Assembly (NCBI RefSeq): GCF_023078275.1
Contig: NC_062993.1
Coordinates: forward strand, 4,091,252-4,155,251
DNA: 64,000 nucleotides
Direction: 5' to 3'
DNA from: Leguminivora glycinivorella
Taxonomy: Eukaryota > Arthropoda > Insecta > Lepidoptera > Tortricidae
Shown here: in pieces, positions 41,707 to 52,741 of the stretch
How positions within the stretch are numbered: position 1 is the first letter of the stretch
Layout: every line of letters starts with the position of its first letter
Translations under genes and position numbers: made by a program
The notes under the pieces: model-generated
Databases searched by the model: none
What the model was told of the DNA's origin: nothing
Seen by the model: only the letters and a program-made list of their open reading frames with translations

Positions 41707-41999
41707 AGTAAGCTTCAATAAAAAATATATCATAAATCATTTTGTAGGTATTAGATTAGAAAAAAAAATATATATTTAAAAACACAAAAAAAATACGCGA
41801 AATTGCTTTGCTCGCTTGTGGATAAAATGCAACTTTGCTATTCGTTTTTGAAGTATCAAAAAGCCTTTACCAGTTGGTGTAGTTAAAATAACTATTTTAC
41901 GTGGCATATCCAGCAGCGGTGCGGTAGTGTTCAGGCCAAGTCGAGCAGAATAAGTTTTTTGCAAAAATTTCATTTTGGCACAAGCCTTTATCGCCGACT

Positions 42000-42383
42000 G
42001 TACCTTTCTTTCAACAGTCATCTACTGCTCTCCGAGACGTTTCTAAAAACCCCTTACTTGATGCGGATACGAAGTTTCATGATAGAGTTTCTATGACCAC
42101 CTTTCTGCTCCATCATCAGATCAGCTCCATGATACCATAAGTAATATTGCATTGTCACGAGATTTACATATGTGTGCAAAATTTCTGCTCAATCGGGGGG
42201 AAAAAAAGGCAAGTTGAAATAAAAGCTTGTACTTGTCTTATTGTCCCAGATTTGTAAGTTCACATTTTTGACACATTTGTTTTGAAGTATGTTGCGATGT
42301 GGCTAAGACGTATCGTTTGCCAAATCTAACGATTAATTTCGAATTGGTTGAATCGATTAGGCCCTATGTACAAGGAGTTGCTT
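42000..42383. other. No gene recognised
   Basis: CTCCATCATCAGATCAGCTCC..CATTGTCACGAGATTTACAT is a phrase typical of dispersed moth repeats. The 74-codon minus frame at 42326 has no family features. Confidence 0.35.
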
Positions 42384-42723
42384 AAAAACCTTATAATAAA
42401 AATGTAGTCTGGGAAGATTGTAGTACAAGATATACGTATTATAAATTTACTAGTTTCAGTATTCAAAATTGTCCAAATTTTACAAATAAGATCGACTAAT
42501 TCAGCGCTATACGCGGGTTTTCCTAAACGTGCATCAGAGAAAAAAATCATAATTAATTTAGTGAGTTAATTTTCAAAAATCCCGTCTGATAAGAATCAAG
42601 ATGATAAGATGCTCTAATTGAAACTTTAGTTAAATATATTAGATAACGGAAAATGTAGTATTTCACCGACTAAAACTATCAATTTTACATTATTTTGACG
42701 TTATTCTTGAAAGCACCGTTAAT
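42384..42723 (+). repeat. Direct repeat Q, copy 2
   Basis: Matches 39759-40099. The two copies are the same way round, 2.6 kb apart, with repeat V and other sequence between them. Confidence 0.7.
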
Positions 42724-43279
42724 AACTTGACTACTTACAGGCACTATGGTATTGTACTTTTTACTTGTTTGTAGGTACTAACAATATCATCACCATAATT
42801 ACTATTAATGTAATCAAATCACCATCAAAATGAATCTAATTTCTTGTTTATCGACTCCTGAGTGTTTATAGTTATTTGTTATACAAGGGGGCAAAGTTGT
42901 ATTTTAACGCCGAGTGTGGAATTGAAAAACGAGCAAGTGAAAGGATTCTATAGTTGAACCACGAGCGAAGCGAGTGGTTCGAGAATAGAATCCTGAACTT
43001 GCGAATTTTTTAACACACGAGAAGTAAAATACATTTGCACCCGAGTGTAACACAAAACTTTTCCCCTCACTATAGCGAGGAAACTACAACGCAAAAAATG
43101 CGTTTATCACTGCTTCCAGTAGTTCCGCAGGTGGTAAATCATCTTTATTACTAGATTCACCTACTTTCATCAATTTTAAAGCAGTTAATTTGACTTTATT
43201 CAAGGTCAAATTACTTTACCCACTAGTGGATAAAATGCGTTTTTACCCGCTGGTATTAAAGGACAAAACATGTGTTTCC

Positions 43280-45689
43280 AGGTAGGAAGTTCGTTCACCA
43301 GGCATAGTTCCATACATGGTGGGTCGTTAATTATAATAAATAATCAGTTAAAATTTAAGGAACGCAAGGATATTGTGTCCATGTCTGTTGAACGGACTAT
43401 AGAACTAAGTGCAGTAGAATTGGAGCAATTTATTGTTGTGTGCGTGTATAGGCCGCCATTAAGTAATTTTGAATTATTTGAAAGCATAATGGAATCTGTG
43501 CTACTGAAAATATCGCCTTCCAGCAAGAAATTACTTATTTGCGGCGACTTTAATGTAAATATTTTAGAAAATTCGACATTAAGTTGTAGGCTGTTGAATT
43601 TTTTCAAATCATGTAATCTGAACCACATTTTTATGGAGCCTACTAGAGTGACTGCTACTAGTGCAACCTGTATAGATAATATTTTCACAGATATTTTTCC
43701 TATTACAAAAAATGTAATCAGCAATTTAGAGTCCGACCATTTAGGTCAATTAATGGTATTTGAAGCTGCTAGGAAAAATACCTTGAAAAAACAGATAACT
43801 TTTGTACCAGTAACCTCGGACCGCGTGGAAAGAATGAAACAGAGTTTAGTTCAGGCGCTACCCGTTCTGTCTCCAAACATGAGTCCTAATGATATGTATA
43901 ATTCATTCTTTCACACATATATGGAAAATTATAATACGATATTTACAACAAAAACGGTCACGGTTAGTGATGCATCAGTTTTTAGTGAGTGGGCAACTGC
44001 AGAGTTACATCAACGAAGACGTGCATTGTATGCCTTGTATGAGGAACGGCGGTTTAATGCGAGTGATGAATTTAAAGAACATGTCAAACAATTTTCGAAA
44101 CAGTTTAAATTAGATTGTCATACCGCTAAACGTAATTATTTAAGCAAGAAAATTAAAAGTAGTTCCGATATAATTAAAGCAACGTGGAAAGTAATTAACG
44201 TGGAGACTGGTCGATCAAAGCAAAGAACAAATGAACTGAAATTAAAAATTGATGGCAAAATTGTAGATTCCAATTTAGAAGTAGCAACAGAATTTGAAAA
44301 GTTCTTCACTGATATACCAGTTTCCACAACTAGGCACTTAAATTCATCACCTGCATCTGCCGTTACATTGTTAGAAGATAATGTCACAGAATGTAGTAGA
44401 GACCTTGTATTTGAACATGTTAGTACCTCAGATATAATTAAGGCATTTCAATCAATTAATGTTAAAAAAACTTGTGACCTTTGGGGAGTCTCTGTCCATG
44501 GTGTTAAATCTTTAATAGAAATTGTAGCGCCTGACTTGGTAGTTATCTTTAATAACAGTGTTGATTGTGGTGAGTTTCCTGATCTTATGAAACACAGTAA
44601 AGTCATTCCATTATTTAAATCTGGTAGCACATCCGACCCCACTAATTTTAGACCGATATCAGTGTTACCGACATTCAGCAAAATTTTTGAAAAGTTAGTG
44701 TTATTTCAGCTATTGCAACATTTTAACATCAATAATCTAATGCACAATAAACAATTTGGTTTTACACGGGGTCGCTCAACAACCGACGCTGGTGTTGAGC
44801 TAATCAAACAGATTTTCGATGCCTGGGAGGAGTCACAGGATGCCTTGGGTATCTTCTGTGATTTATCTAAGGCTTTCGATTGCGTCTGTCATGAAACACT
44901 GATCAGGAAATTGCACTACTATGGAGTGAGAGGATCGGCACTGAATTTAGTCAAATCTTACTTACACGATAGAATACAAAGGGTCGACGTGAATGGACAG
45001 CGCTCACCGGGGTCACTAGTCTCTATGGGTGTACCGCAGGGATCAATATTGGGGCCTTTCCTGTTCCTTATCTACATTAATGACCTGCCATATCTTGTAA
45101 AGACCCACCATGATATAGTATTGTTTGCAGATGATACTTCCCTTATTTTCAAAGTCAAACGTCAGCAACAAACTTGTGAAAATGTAAACAATGCTATTTC
45201 CGAAGTAGTTAATTGGTTTAGTGTTAATAACTTATTGTTAAATGAGAAAAAGACTAAATGTATTAAGTTTGTAACGAGTAATGCTAAAAATGAACAAGCA
45301 AGTGTCGTTGTGAAGGATGAGGAATTGGAACTGGTAGATAGTACAGTTTTTCTTGGCATAACTTTAGATTCTAAACTTCAGTGGGGTCCCCATATTGCTA
45401 CCCTCTCGAATAGACTGAGCTCTGCAGCATTTGCAGTGAGCAAGATCCGTCAGTTAACAGACGTGGAAACAGCTCGATTAGTTTATTTTAGTTACTTTCA
45501 CAGCATTATGTCATATGGTATTTTACTATGGGGCAGTGCTTCAGAGATAAATACCATATTTGTTCTGCAGAAGAGGGCTATTCGAGCAATATACAAAATG
45601 AACCATAGAGACTCACTTAGAGATAAGTTTAAGGACATTAATATAATGACAGTGCATTGTCAATATATTTATGAGAATATTATGTATGT
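43280..45689 (+). pseudogene. Non-LTR pol: endonuclease (partial) and reverse transcriptase
   Basis: The endonuclease remainder shows VCVYRPPLSN, LLICGDFNVN and LESDHLGQ (APE-type active-site blocks; the N-terminal Asn/Glu blocks are missing). RT follows: HSKVIPLFKSGS..NFRPISVLP, NKQFGFTRGRSTTDA, GIFCDLSKAFDCVCHETL, MGVPQGSILGPFLFLIYIND, and FADDTSLIF with the two catalytic Asp. The thumb region ends ..IYENIMYV at the TIR insertion. No stop or frameshift within ~800 codons. The apparent start codon at 43270 belongs to repeat M, so translation from it would be accidental. Confidence 0.85.
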
Positions 45690-46095
45690 GGGTGAATCAA
45701 CTTTTCTTTGCCAGCAAAATTTCGCATACTTCAACTACATGTGGCCAGAAAATTTAATTGGGATTTAGTCTAATTAATGTATACTTATTATATTAAAGAC
45801 AACTATACTAGCTACGCAATACAACATGTAATAATAGGATTTCCTATTTTATAACTTTGTTTCGAGCAGTGACCCAGTGGACACAGCTGTCCCTCACTTT
45901 TGTATGAAAAAAGTGTCTCTTCCACTGGGTCACATATTGTTTTAATTAAAAATGAATCGTTTTTAAATTTTTCCTTAATTGGTATACGTGAAATAAGGAT
46001 CTTTATTCACGATGGTAAGGTTAAAAATCACAAAAGTAGACCTAATAATAAGTAAGGGTAATTCTTGCAAAAAGCAAGAAAAAGTTGATTCACCC
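45690..46095. mobile_element. 406-bp TIR element, 4-bp TSD ATGT, in the LINE ORF
   Basis: GGGTGAATCAACTTTTCTTTG at the left mirrors CAAGAAAAAGTTGATTCACCC at the right (about 30 bp). ATGT at 45686-45689 and 46096-46099. The middle contains a 65-bp hairpin, GTGACCCAGTGGACACAGC..TTCCACTGGGTCAC (45870-45933), which may itself be a small insertion. Confidence 0.75.
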
Positions 46096-46099
46096 ATGT

Positions 46100-46388
46100 A
46101 CATAAAAACATTTGTAAATTTAAGAAAAACTGTGATGTACATAATATAAACACTAGAAATAAGCATAAGCTTGCAGTGCCCTTCACTCGGCTCCATAAAA
46201 TTAAAAAATCATTCATGGGTAATTGTGTAAGATTTTATAACAAACTTCCTAATGCCATCACTGAACTGTCTTTTAATCGATTTAAACATTATGTAAAGCG
46301 TATACTGATCTCTAAAGCCTACTATAGCACACAAGACTACATGAATGATGAAACACTGTGGGATACAAGTATTGCTGAAAACCATTAA
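46100..46388 (+). pseudogene. Non-LTR pol C-terminus after the TIR insertion
   Basis: In frame with 43280-45689 once the insertion is discounted: ..HKLAVPFTRLHKIKKSF.., CVRFYNKLPNAITEL, FKHYVKRILISKAYY, ending DETLWDTSIAENH. The FYNKLP / KAYYS..DYMND blocks are typical of CR1-like C-termini. Confidence 0.75.
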
Positions 46389-46685
46389 TTATATAGCTTA
46401 TTAATGATGATATTGATAATTCAATGTATTTTTACACAATTTTTTTGACATTTAGAATTTATTCTAGAAGTTTTTATACTAGTATTTTTTTATACAATTT
46501 AGATTGATATCATTTTATTAAATCAATGTAGTTTTAAAACAATATTGTTTATTGCACCAATAAATTGCTCTGATATTTAGAATAAGATGAATATTGTACA
46601 CTGTTGACAATTTAAAAGTGCTTATTGTAAGCCTATTTGAATAAAGAATATTTTGATTGATTGATTTCCGAGCTAGTGAGGGGAA

Positions 46686-47236
46686 AATATTATTTATCAT
46701 TTTCCTTCCTTGAGCAGGAAGAATATGATAAAGTACCTCTTTATTTTGAGGAAAACTATTGCAGGTTAACGTCCGGTTAATATTTGCATAACGTGGTTGC
46801 AAATTAACACTATCCTTTACTGAAAAAAAAAAACTTAAATAATTGACATGTAGGGACTTCCCATATCGATAAACTTCAATGCTCATTCCATATACTAGTG
46901 ATCGCCTACAACATTTTTAATTTTAATTTGGTGTAATAATATTGAATGTGCCTTTCAAATTTCAACCTTTTTTTACTGCTTGTTGTTTTTTTTATGTTTG
47001 CATAACATACCATATAGGAATTTAATGTAATCGGTATTTATGTCTATAAATAGTTGTATATCCAATTTCAAATTTGTATTTTGTATGCATATCGGCGAAG
47101 CATAGCGCTAACACATAATTTTTTACAGTCAAAAACACAGCTGTGAATACAGACAAAGTGCTAAAATTATGTATACAGAACTTTATTGCCTGTACATTAA
47201 GATGTGTCTACATATTTTGTTGACGATTGTGTTTGA
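46686..47236. other. No gene recognised
   Basis: AT-rich. A 122-codon minus frame (46518-46886) is chance sequence across the LINE 3' region. No repeat match seen within the window. Confidence 0.4.
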
Positions 47237-47480
47237 CGACCGGTCTGGCGCAGTCGGTAGTGACCCTGCCTGCTGCGCCGTGGTCCCGGGTTCGAATCCC
47301 GGTAAGGGCATTTATTTGTGTGATGAGCACAGATATTTGTTCCTGAGTCATGGATGTTTTCTATGTATATAAGTATTTATATATTATATATATCTTTGTC
47401 TGAGTACCCACAACACAAGCCTTCTTGAGCTTACCGTGGGCCTCAGTCAATATGTGTAAGAATGTCCTATAATATTTATT
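47237..47480 (+). repeat. tRNA-derived SINE family S1, full copy
   Basis: Head GACGACCGGTCTGGCGCAG with A-box TGGCGCAGTCGGTAGTG and B-box GGGTTCGAATCCCGG, body AAGGGCATTTATTTGTGTG, ATGTTTTCTATGTATATAAG, GTACCCACAACACAAGCC and GAGCTTACCGTGGGCC, then an A/T tail TATTTATTTATTT. A second copy is at 54387-54625. Confidence 0.8.
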
Positions 47481-47884
47481 TATTTATTTTATTTTTGGCA
47501 CTTTGTATTTACAGCTGTGTTGTTGACTGTACCAACATTTGTTACCTATGTTTACAAATAAATCATTTGATTTTAAAATATGGAACAAATTCGGGTGGGT
47601 TAGGCACTTTAACAATAGTAGATGAGAGAGTCATGGAAAAAAAAATGCTAATATCAAACTCGAGTTAAGACCACTAGAGCGACTCGTAAGGTGTGAATGG
47701 AGGAAAACAGGGCATATAGGAAATCGTCCGCACTAATTTGGCATGAGGAGCTTGTAAATCAACACAATAGTTCTGGCGGGCCGCCATAGTGCCTTCCTGC
47801 CGGAAATGTAGCGTTTGAATGCTTAAATACCTTATAAATTGAAATAGATATCATACACGAAAGAAAAAACGGCAAGGTCCACTG

Positions 47885-47962
47885 GTCGCCGAACCGGGAA
47901 TCGAACCCGGGTCTTCAGCTTACGCGGCTAACGTCTTTACCACTAGACCACACGCCCGCCAA
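47885..47962 (-). repeat. tRNA-like sequence (pseudo-tRNA or SINE head)
   Basis: On the minus strand: GTGTGGTCTAGTGGTAAAGACG (A-box-like), GCGTAAGCTGAAGACCC, then B-box CCGGGTTCGATTCCCGG. The T arm pairs well, but the acceptor stem does not pair with the 5' side, so a functional tRNA is unlikely. Confidence 0.45.
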
Positions 47963-48055
47963 GTCTAAATCCAATCTAACTCTGCCACTTTTGCCACTTT
48001 TGGCAATTAAGGGGTTGAAAGAACATGAAATTGTGTTATTAAATAGCTTGACCGT

Positions 48056-48213
48056 CACTGGAAGCTTTATGATTGAGAGAGCATATCCGTTTCCGTCTAA
48101 TTTCTATAAATTTTTCATACGAATTTGACTAGAATAACCGGCTCAGTGGCGACACCTGGCGGTAGCGCGCCCGAAGTTATTTAAACGATGTCGAGCTACC
48201 TTCCGTCATTGGC
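48056..48213 (+). repeat. DIRS left inverted terminal repeat
   Basis: CACTGGAAGCTTTATGATTG..GTCTAATTTCTATAAATT..GGCGACACCTGGCGGTAG..CCTTCCGTCATTGGC. It is matched in reverse with essentially no differences at 53238-53395, which argues for recent insertion. Confidence 0.9.
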
Positions 48214-48504
48214 GTTTTCGATTCCGTCGAAGTAGCTACTGCGCACGGAATTCTTTTCCTGCGGAATTTTATTTTAATACTCTTAGAAATTACTAAGTGT
48301 TTAAATAAGTGAATCATTATTCCAAATTGTGAACGAGTTACACGTAAGTAACCTATTAAGTTATTTGTAGTACTGAATTAAGTGAACATTATTTTAACGG
48401 TTTTTGCCGTTCGGTTCACTACCTACAATTATGAGGTTAAATTAAAGTAAGTCAGTTTTCATACGATACGTGTGCATGTACTAATATTATTGGTTATTAC
48501 AGTA

Positions 48505-49845
48505 ATGAATAGTAAAGAAGGCGGTGCCGCTGAGCCCGTGGCGGGTCCCAGCGGGATGGCTCGCAAGAAGCGCAAGCGGAGCCGCAGCCGCAGCAGCAGC
48601 AGCAGCTCCTCCTCCAGCAGCAGCTCGTCGAGCTCCACGTGCTCGAGTAAGAGCGCTCGATCTCGCGGCCATCGCCGAAAGAAAAGTAAGCGTAAGCATT
48701 CTAGCCGTATAATGAGCAAATTACTTAAAGAAATGGCCGAGCTTAGGCAACAAGTGCATTCAAATTGTGGTACAGTACAGCCCGAGTATCCGGACAATGT
48801 ATCTATAGGCTCTGGGGTTAGTGGCGAGTTATACGGACACCTGGCGACTCACGAACCGGAACCGCCTGCAGATGATCCTATATCTGAACCGGCCTCATTT
48901 ACGTTTGATATAGAAACTAAACTGAAGGAACCATCTGTTCCCAAAACTCCAGTTATATTTCTTAAAATGCTTGATGAGGTGCAACACTTGGGCAGCAAGG
49001 CTTGGTCAGAAGTAAGATATGCTGACACACAAAAGATGTATAATCATACTCCAGGATTCATTGAGTTAGAAACAAACGAGGAGGTAAAAAATTATGACTC
49101 CTTACGTCACCTGTCTTACGCTGACAAATCCTATGCTGCCCTGACATTCGGCATTCTTAAACAAAAAGAGACTCTGCAAGAGGCTATTCGCTGTCTCTTA
49201 TCTTGGGCTAAAACAACAAATGTAAATGTTGAAAATTTGAGTGAAAAAGTTGAGGAGGTATTTCAGAGGGGTAATTTAGCTAAAATTACTTCTGATTTAT
49301 TGCAATTGGCTTGTGGCCATCGAGCCGAGGCAATCGAAATGCGTCGAGAAGCAATTTCGAGCCAAATAAAAGATCCTTTATTAAAGGCAAAAATAAATAG
49401 AATACCTCCTTCAACGACGTACATTTTTGAATCCGAGCCCTTCACAGAGGCTATAGAAAAAGCAGGCGGAGTTCGTAAAGCATTTTGGCCTCCTAAAGCC
49501 GAACAGTCGAAGCCGAGTCAAATAAATAACGGCCCCTCGCGGGGGCAAAGCATTCGAAAACCAACAGTTCCATCGCGTGGAACTCTAAACTACCCTCAGT
49601 ATCATGAGCAATTTATGTTACCACAAAATTATGGTAATTATTACAACCCACCCTCGCGGGGTGGTCACCATAACCCTGCCTATGCCCATGTATATAAAAA
49701 TCAAGCAGTTAATGGTCAAACTGATTACCATGCCGTTGGTAGGGGCGCCTTTCATAACCGAGGCTCGCGGCCTGAACGTGGAGGTAGCCGAGGTCGCTCG
49801 TATGCACCCAAAGGCAAAGGAAACCAAAAAAGATATAAAAAATGA
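48505..49845 (+). CDS. DIRS ORF1, gag-like, 446 aa
   Basis: ATG at 48505 (MNSKEGGAAEPVAGPSG) is preferred over the upstream in-frame ATG at 48472, which lies in non-conserved leader. An Arg/Ser-rich N-terminus (KKRKRSRSRSS then a serine run and RRKKSKRKHSSR) resembles nuclear SR proteins. It is followed by an uncharacterised helical middle, and a Gly/Arg/Tyr-rich C-terminus (RGSRPERGGSRGRSYAPKG) suited to nucleic-acid binding. Presumed particle or nucleoprotein component. Uninterrupted. It overlaps the RT ORF by 44 bp in another frame. Confidence 0.75.
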   Translation: MNSKEGGAAEPVAGPSGMARKKRKRSRSRSSSSSSSSSSSSSSSTCSSKSARSRGHRRKKSKRKHSSRIMSKLLKEMAELRQQVHSNCGTVQPEYPDNVSIGSGVSGELYGHLATHEPEPPADDPISEPASFTFDIETKLKEPSVPKTPVIFLKMLDEVQHLGSKAWSEVRYADTQKMYNHTPGFIELETNEEVKNYDSLRHLSYADKSYAALTFGILKQKETLQEAIRCLLSWAKTTNVNVENLSEKVEEVFQRGNLAKITSDLLQLACGHRAEAIEMRREAISSQIKDPLLKAKINRIPPSTTYIFESEPFTEAIEKAGGVRKAFWPPKAEQSKPSQINNGPSRGQSIRKPTVPSRGTLNYPQYHEQFMLPQNYGNYYNPPSRGGHHNPAYAHVYKNQAVNGQTDYHAVGRGAFHNRGSRPERGGSRGRSYAPKGKGNQKRYKK

Positions 49846-51785
49846 CTCGCGGTTTCGGGCAGGTCGATTAGCGCAGTTCTACCACGCATGGAAGAAATTG
49901 GGGGCGCCAAAAATAATCCTAAAATTAATAAAAGGTTATCGCATACCATTTTATCTAAAACCCCCACTTTTGCGCCCAAGTCTAACCAAGGGTCCGTTTC
50001 ATACACCCGTCACAAAAGAAATGACATCGATCATACAAAAAATGAAGGCACAACATATTCTACAGGCAGTCCAAATATCTCCAAGTTTTGTCTCCCCCTG
50101 TTTCTTGTACCAAAGACCGACGGGACAGCCCGACCAATATTCAATCTCAAAGCTTTAAACGAATATGTGATTACGGAGCCCTTCCATCTTATAAATATGC
50201 ACCGCGTGCCCGATTTCCTTCAACCCAACGACTGGATGTGCAAAATCGACCTGTCCCAAGCCTATTTTCACCTAAAAGTAGCAAAATCACACCGATGCTT
50301 TCTAAGAATTGTTTACAATCAGGAATTGCTACAAATGACCTGTCTTCCGTTCGGGCTGTCCACAAGCCCGAAAACATTTGCCATGTTGACGAACTTTGTG
50401 GCGCAAACATTACGCGATCGGTGGAACGTAAGGATATTGGTTTATCTAGACGATTTTTTGATAGTAAATCAAGATTATCACACACTCCGCGACCAGGTAC
50501 ATCTCACAGTGCAGACACTACAAAGATTAGGATGGGAAATAAATTTCGAAAAATCAGTGCTTTGTCCACAAAAGCACATAATTTTCTTAGGAATTTTGTG
50601 GAACTCTTGGGAAAATACAAAAGCTCTACCAAGCGAAAAAGTCGTGTCCATAAGCACGAAAGTTACTCATGTGCTCGAACAAGAGAGAATAACCTTAAAA
50701 GATGTGCAAAGGTTAATAGGTCTCCTAAACTTTTCCAGCTTTGTAGTCCCACGCGGCCGGCTCAACCACCGACAGTTGTTAATGTTCATGAACACAATGA
50801 AATGTAATGTAACCACTGACATGTAATTTACTTTTACCAATAAAAAATATGAATATGAATATGAATACCAAATCCTTCGACGAGACAATTCCTAATTCCA
50901 CCCAAAGTCATAACAGAACTGAATTGGTGGATTCAGAATTGTCCATTATCAACTCCATTGCACTATCCACCGCCGACGCATTTTCTGGCAACGGATGCGT
51001 CAGATCTGGCTTGGGGTGCACAAGTAGACGACCTAGCCATCTCGGGCCTTTGGTCACGAGAGGAACAAAATCTCCATTGCAACCAAAAAGAGATGCTAGC
51101 GATACTATATACCATTCAAGCTCATGTTCACCTGCTGAGTCGCAGCACGATCCTAATACAGTGCGACAACAGGACAGCTGTGGCCTACCTACGAAAAGAA
51201 GGGGGTGCAAAATCCCAAGCCCTCATAAATATTACATATCAAATACTGGAATTACTGGACATGCATCACATTCACTTCAACATACAGTATCTCCCAGGCA
51301 GGTACAACAATCAAGCAGATCACTTGTCACGCCACCGCCGACCTCCGGAGTGGCATCTGTTACCAGCCGGTGTGGAGAAAGTGTTTATGAAATGGGGTGT
51401 TCTAGTGATAGATCTGTTCGCATCGGCGACAGCCCATGTAGTGAGCAATTATGTGACACGAGACCTGACAGATCGCCAAGCCCTGTTTCACGACGCGTTC
51501 AGTGTACCTTGGAATTACCCCTTAGCGTGGGTGTTTCCCCCGCCGTTTCTAGTTCCAAAAGTCTTGAATCATCTGAATCAATCGACGGGTATATTCCTAG
51601 TGGTAGTACCACGTTGGAAGATGGTATTTTGGCGCGCCGATCTAAAAGCCAGAGCACTCGCAGCGCCAATGACCCTGAAACGCTTACATCGTCACCTAAT
51701 CGACACATCGACGGGTCAACCACCCTCGAAAGTCGAGGACATCACCCTCGAAGTGTGGAAATGTGGGGGTGGGGCGAGACGTTAG
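49802..51785 (+). pseudogene. DIRS ORF2: RT, RNase H and methyltransferase-like domains, two frameshifts
   Basis: ATG at 49802 begins MHPKAKETKKD..GRLAQFYHAWKKLGAP, the usual DIRS RT start. RT motifs: LVPKTDGTARPIFNLKALN, CKIDLSQAYFHL, LPFGLSTSPKTFA and catalytic YLDD (in LVYLDDFLIV). RNase H: LATDASDLAWGAQV, LLIQ-type CDNRTAVAYL and NQADHLSR. Then the DIRS-specific block LVIDLFASATAH..WVFPPPFLVPKV, similar to Dam-like methyltransferases. Frame changes once at CCCCC (50094-50098) and again at an inserted ~68 bp (50800-50867). Three open pieces result: 49802-50097, 50099-50799 and 50868-51785. Confidence 0.85.
50800..50867 (+). repeat. ~68-bp insertion in the DIRS RT/RNase H linker
   Basis: Interrupts the frame after RGRLNHRQLLMFMNTM. 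It ends in ATATGAATATGAATATGAAT, i.e. (ATATGA)n, after ACCAATAAAAAATATG, resembling the extreme 3' end of a LINE with a microsatellite tail. 68 is not a multiple of three, so it shifts the frame, and it also adds a stop. Confidence 0.6.
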
Positions 51786-52741
51786 CGTCCTGGACTAATG
51801 AGCAGCGAGATTTACTTAAGAAATCTTGGCGTAAATCCACATTAAAAACATATGATGTAGCTTGGAAGCGTTGGATGTCCTGGTGTAAAACCAAAAGTAT
51901 AGATTTTCAACACCCGTCCGGCGGCCAATTAGCTCAGTTTTTGTCAGATTTACATCTAATTAATAAACTGTCGTATAACACGGTCTTATTGCACAAATCT
52001 GTTGTGTCTACCTTGTGTAACACTGAAAGGTCAAGTCAGCTTAGTTCACATGTTTTAGTAAAACATATTTTAAAGTCAATTGCGATTAAAAACCCAAAAT
52101 CGTCATTATCGAAACCACCTATATGGGATGTTAATAAATTGACGTCATTTCTGGCTAATTACGTCATAGATGTAAACAATACCTTTCAAACATCGCGGCA
52201 TACCGCAATTTTATTGTTACTTTGCTCAGGACGGCGTATTCATGATTTAACGCTACTGGCAACAGATCCTAGCTATTGCATTATCTCAGATGATAATATC
52301 GTTTTTTGGCCAAAATTTGGGTCGAAAACCGATACTAGCAATTATAGACAATCGGGATGGAAATTATTGTCCAACGCTAAGGACCATAATCTAGACCCAC
52401 TATTTTGGATACAAAAAACAATAAATTTACTGCAGGAAAGACGTAACGCAGCCAAAACGTCTAATTTGTTTGTTACGGTCAGGGGCGAAGCACGAGCCGC
52501 GTCCCGCACAGTAATAGCAGGTTGGGTGAAAACCCTATTTAAAGAAGCTGGTATTGAAGCAGCCCCAGGAAGTACCCGCTCGGCGGTAGCTTCAAAAAGT
52601 TGGCTAAATAACCACTCTCTGGAAGATATTTTAGCTCGAGGAAATTGGCAGTCAGTTAATACCTTCCAAAGATTTTATAGACGTGAGGTAATTAAGGAAA
52701 ATGATACAAATGGTATATCAAGTTTATTCAATCCAATTTGA
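51761..52741 (+). CDS. DIRS ORF3: tyrosine recombinase, 326 aa
   Basis: Catalyses strand exchange between the circular DNA copy and the target. ATG at 51761 (MWGWGETLASWTNEQRD) overlaps ORF2 by 25 bp. The open frame continues further upstream, so 51392 is a possible alternative. N-terminal core-binding region (STLKTYDVAWKRWMSWC). Catalytic region: first Arg in LLLCSGRRIHDL, second Arg in PGSTRSAVASKSW, then the ILARGNWQSVNTFQRFY block with Trp and the nucleophilic Tyr. No lesions. Likely still encodes an intact enzyme. Confidence 0.85.
   Translation: MWGWGETLASWTNEQRDLLKKSWRKSTLKTYDVAWKRWMSWCKTKSIDFQHPSGGQLAQFLSDLHLINKLSYNTVLLHKSVVSTLCNTERSSQLSSHVLVKHILKSIAIKNPKSSLSKPPIWDVNKLTSFLANYVIDVNNTFQTSRHTAILLLLCSGRRIHDLTLLATDPSYCIISDDNIVFWPKFGSKTDTSNYRQSGWKLLSNAKDHNLDPLFWIQKTINLLQERRNAAKTSNLFVTVRGEARAASRTVIAGWVKTLFKEAGIEAAPGSTRSAVASKSWLNNHSLEDILARGNWQSVNTFQRFYRREVIKENDTNGISSLFNPI

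Larger units (their letters stand above)
43280..46664 (+). mobile_element. 5'-truncated non-LTR element (CR1/Jockey-like), 3.4 kb, young
   Basis: Inserted in repeat M with a 5-bp duplication TTTCC and a 3' tail of TTGATTGATTGA units. It starts inside the endonuclease domain. Its single ORF runs 43280-45689 and, after a 406-bp insertion, 46100-46388. Taking out 410 bp (insertion plus 4-bp duplication) restores one frame, so the ORF had no other damage. Confidence 0.8.
42871..46685. repeat. Foldback repeat M, copy 3, split by a non-LTR element
   Basis: Left part 42871-43279 (GTTATTTGTTATACAAGGGG..CATGTGTTTCC) and right stub 46665-46685 (TTTCCGAGCTAGTGAGGGG). TTTCC is duplicated at 43275-43279 and 46665-46669 by the insertion of the non-LTR element. 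Rejoined order matches M copies at 34583 and 54731 in reverse. Confidence 0.75.

Noticed and set aside
43270..43279. ATG at 43270 as the LINE start codon
   Set aside because: The ATG belongs to repeat M. The LINE begins at 43280 inside its endonuclease domain, so the element is 5'-truncated.
47237..47310. tRNA gene
   Set aside because: A and B boxes are good, but the sequence continues as a SINE body present in two other copies and the acceptor stem does not pair.
47885..47962. Functional tRNA gene on the minus strand
   Set aside because: The T arm is fine but the acceptor stem cannot pair with the 5' side. Kept only as a tRNA-like sequence.
48505..49845. SR-type splicing factor gene
   Set aside because: The Arg/Ser run looks like an SR protein, but the ORF lies between DIRS inverted repeats directly ahead of the RT ORF and overlaps it, so it is the element's gag-like protein.
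50849..51760. N-terminal extension of the DIRS recombinase
   Set aside because: The open frame from 50849 is antisense-free but non-conserved: it begins inside the inserted (ATATGA)n tail and overlaps the real RNase H frame. The recombinase features start after ~51761.
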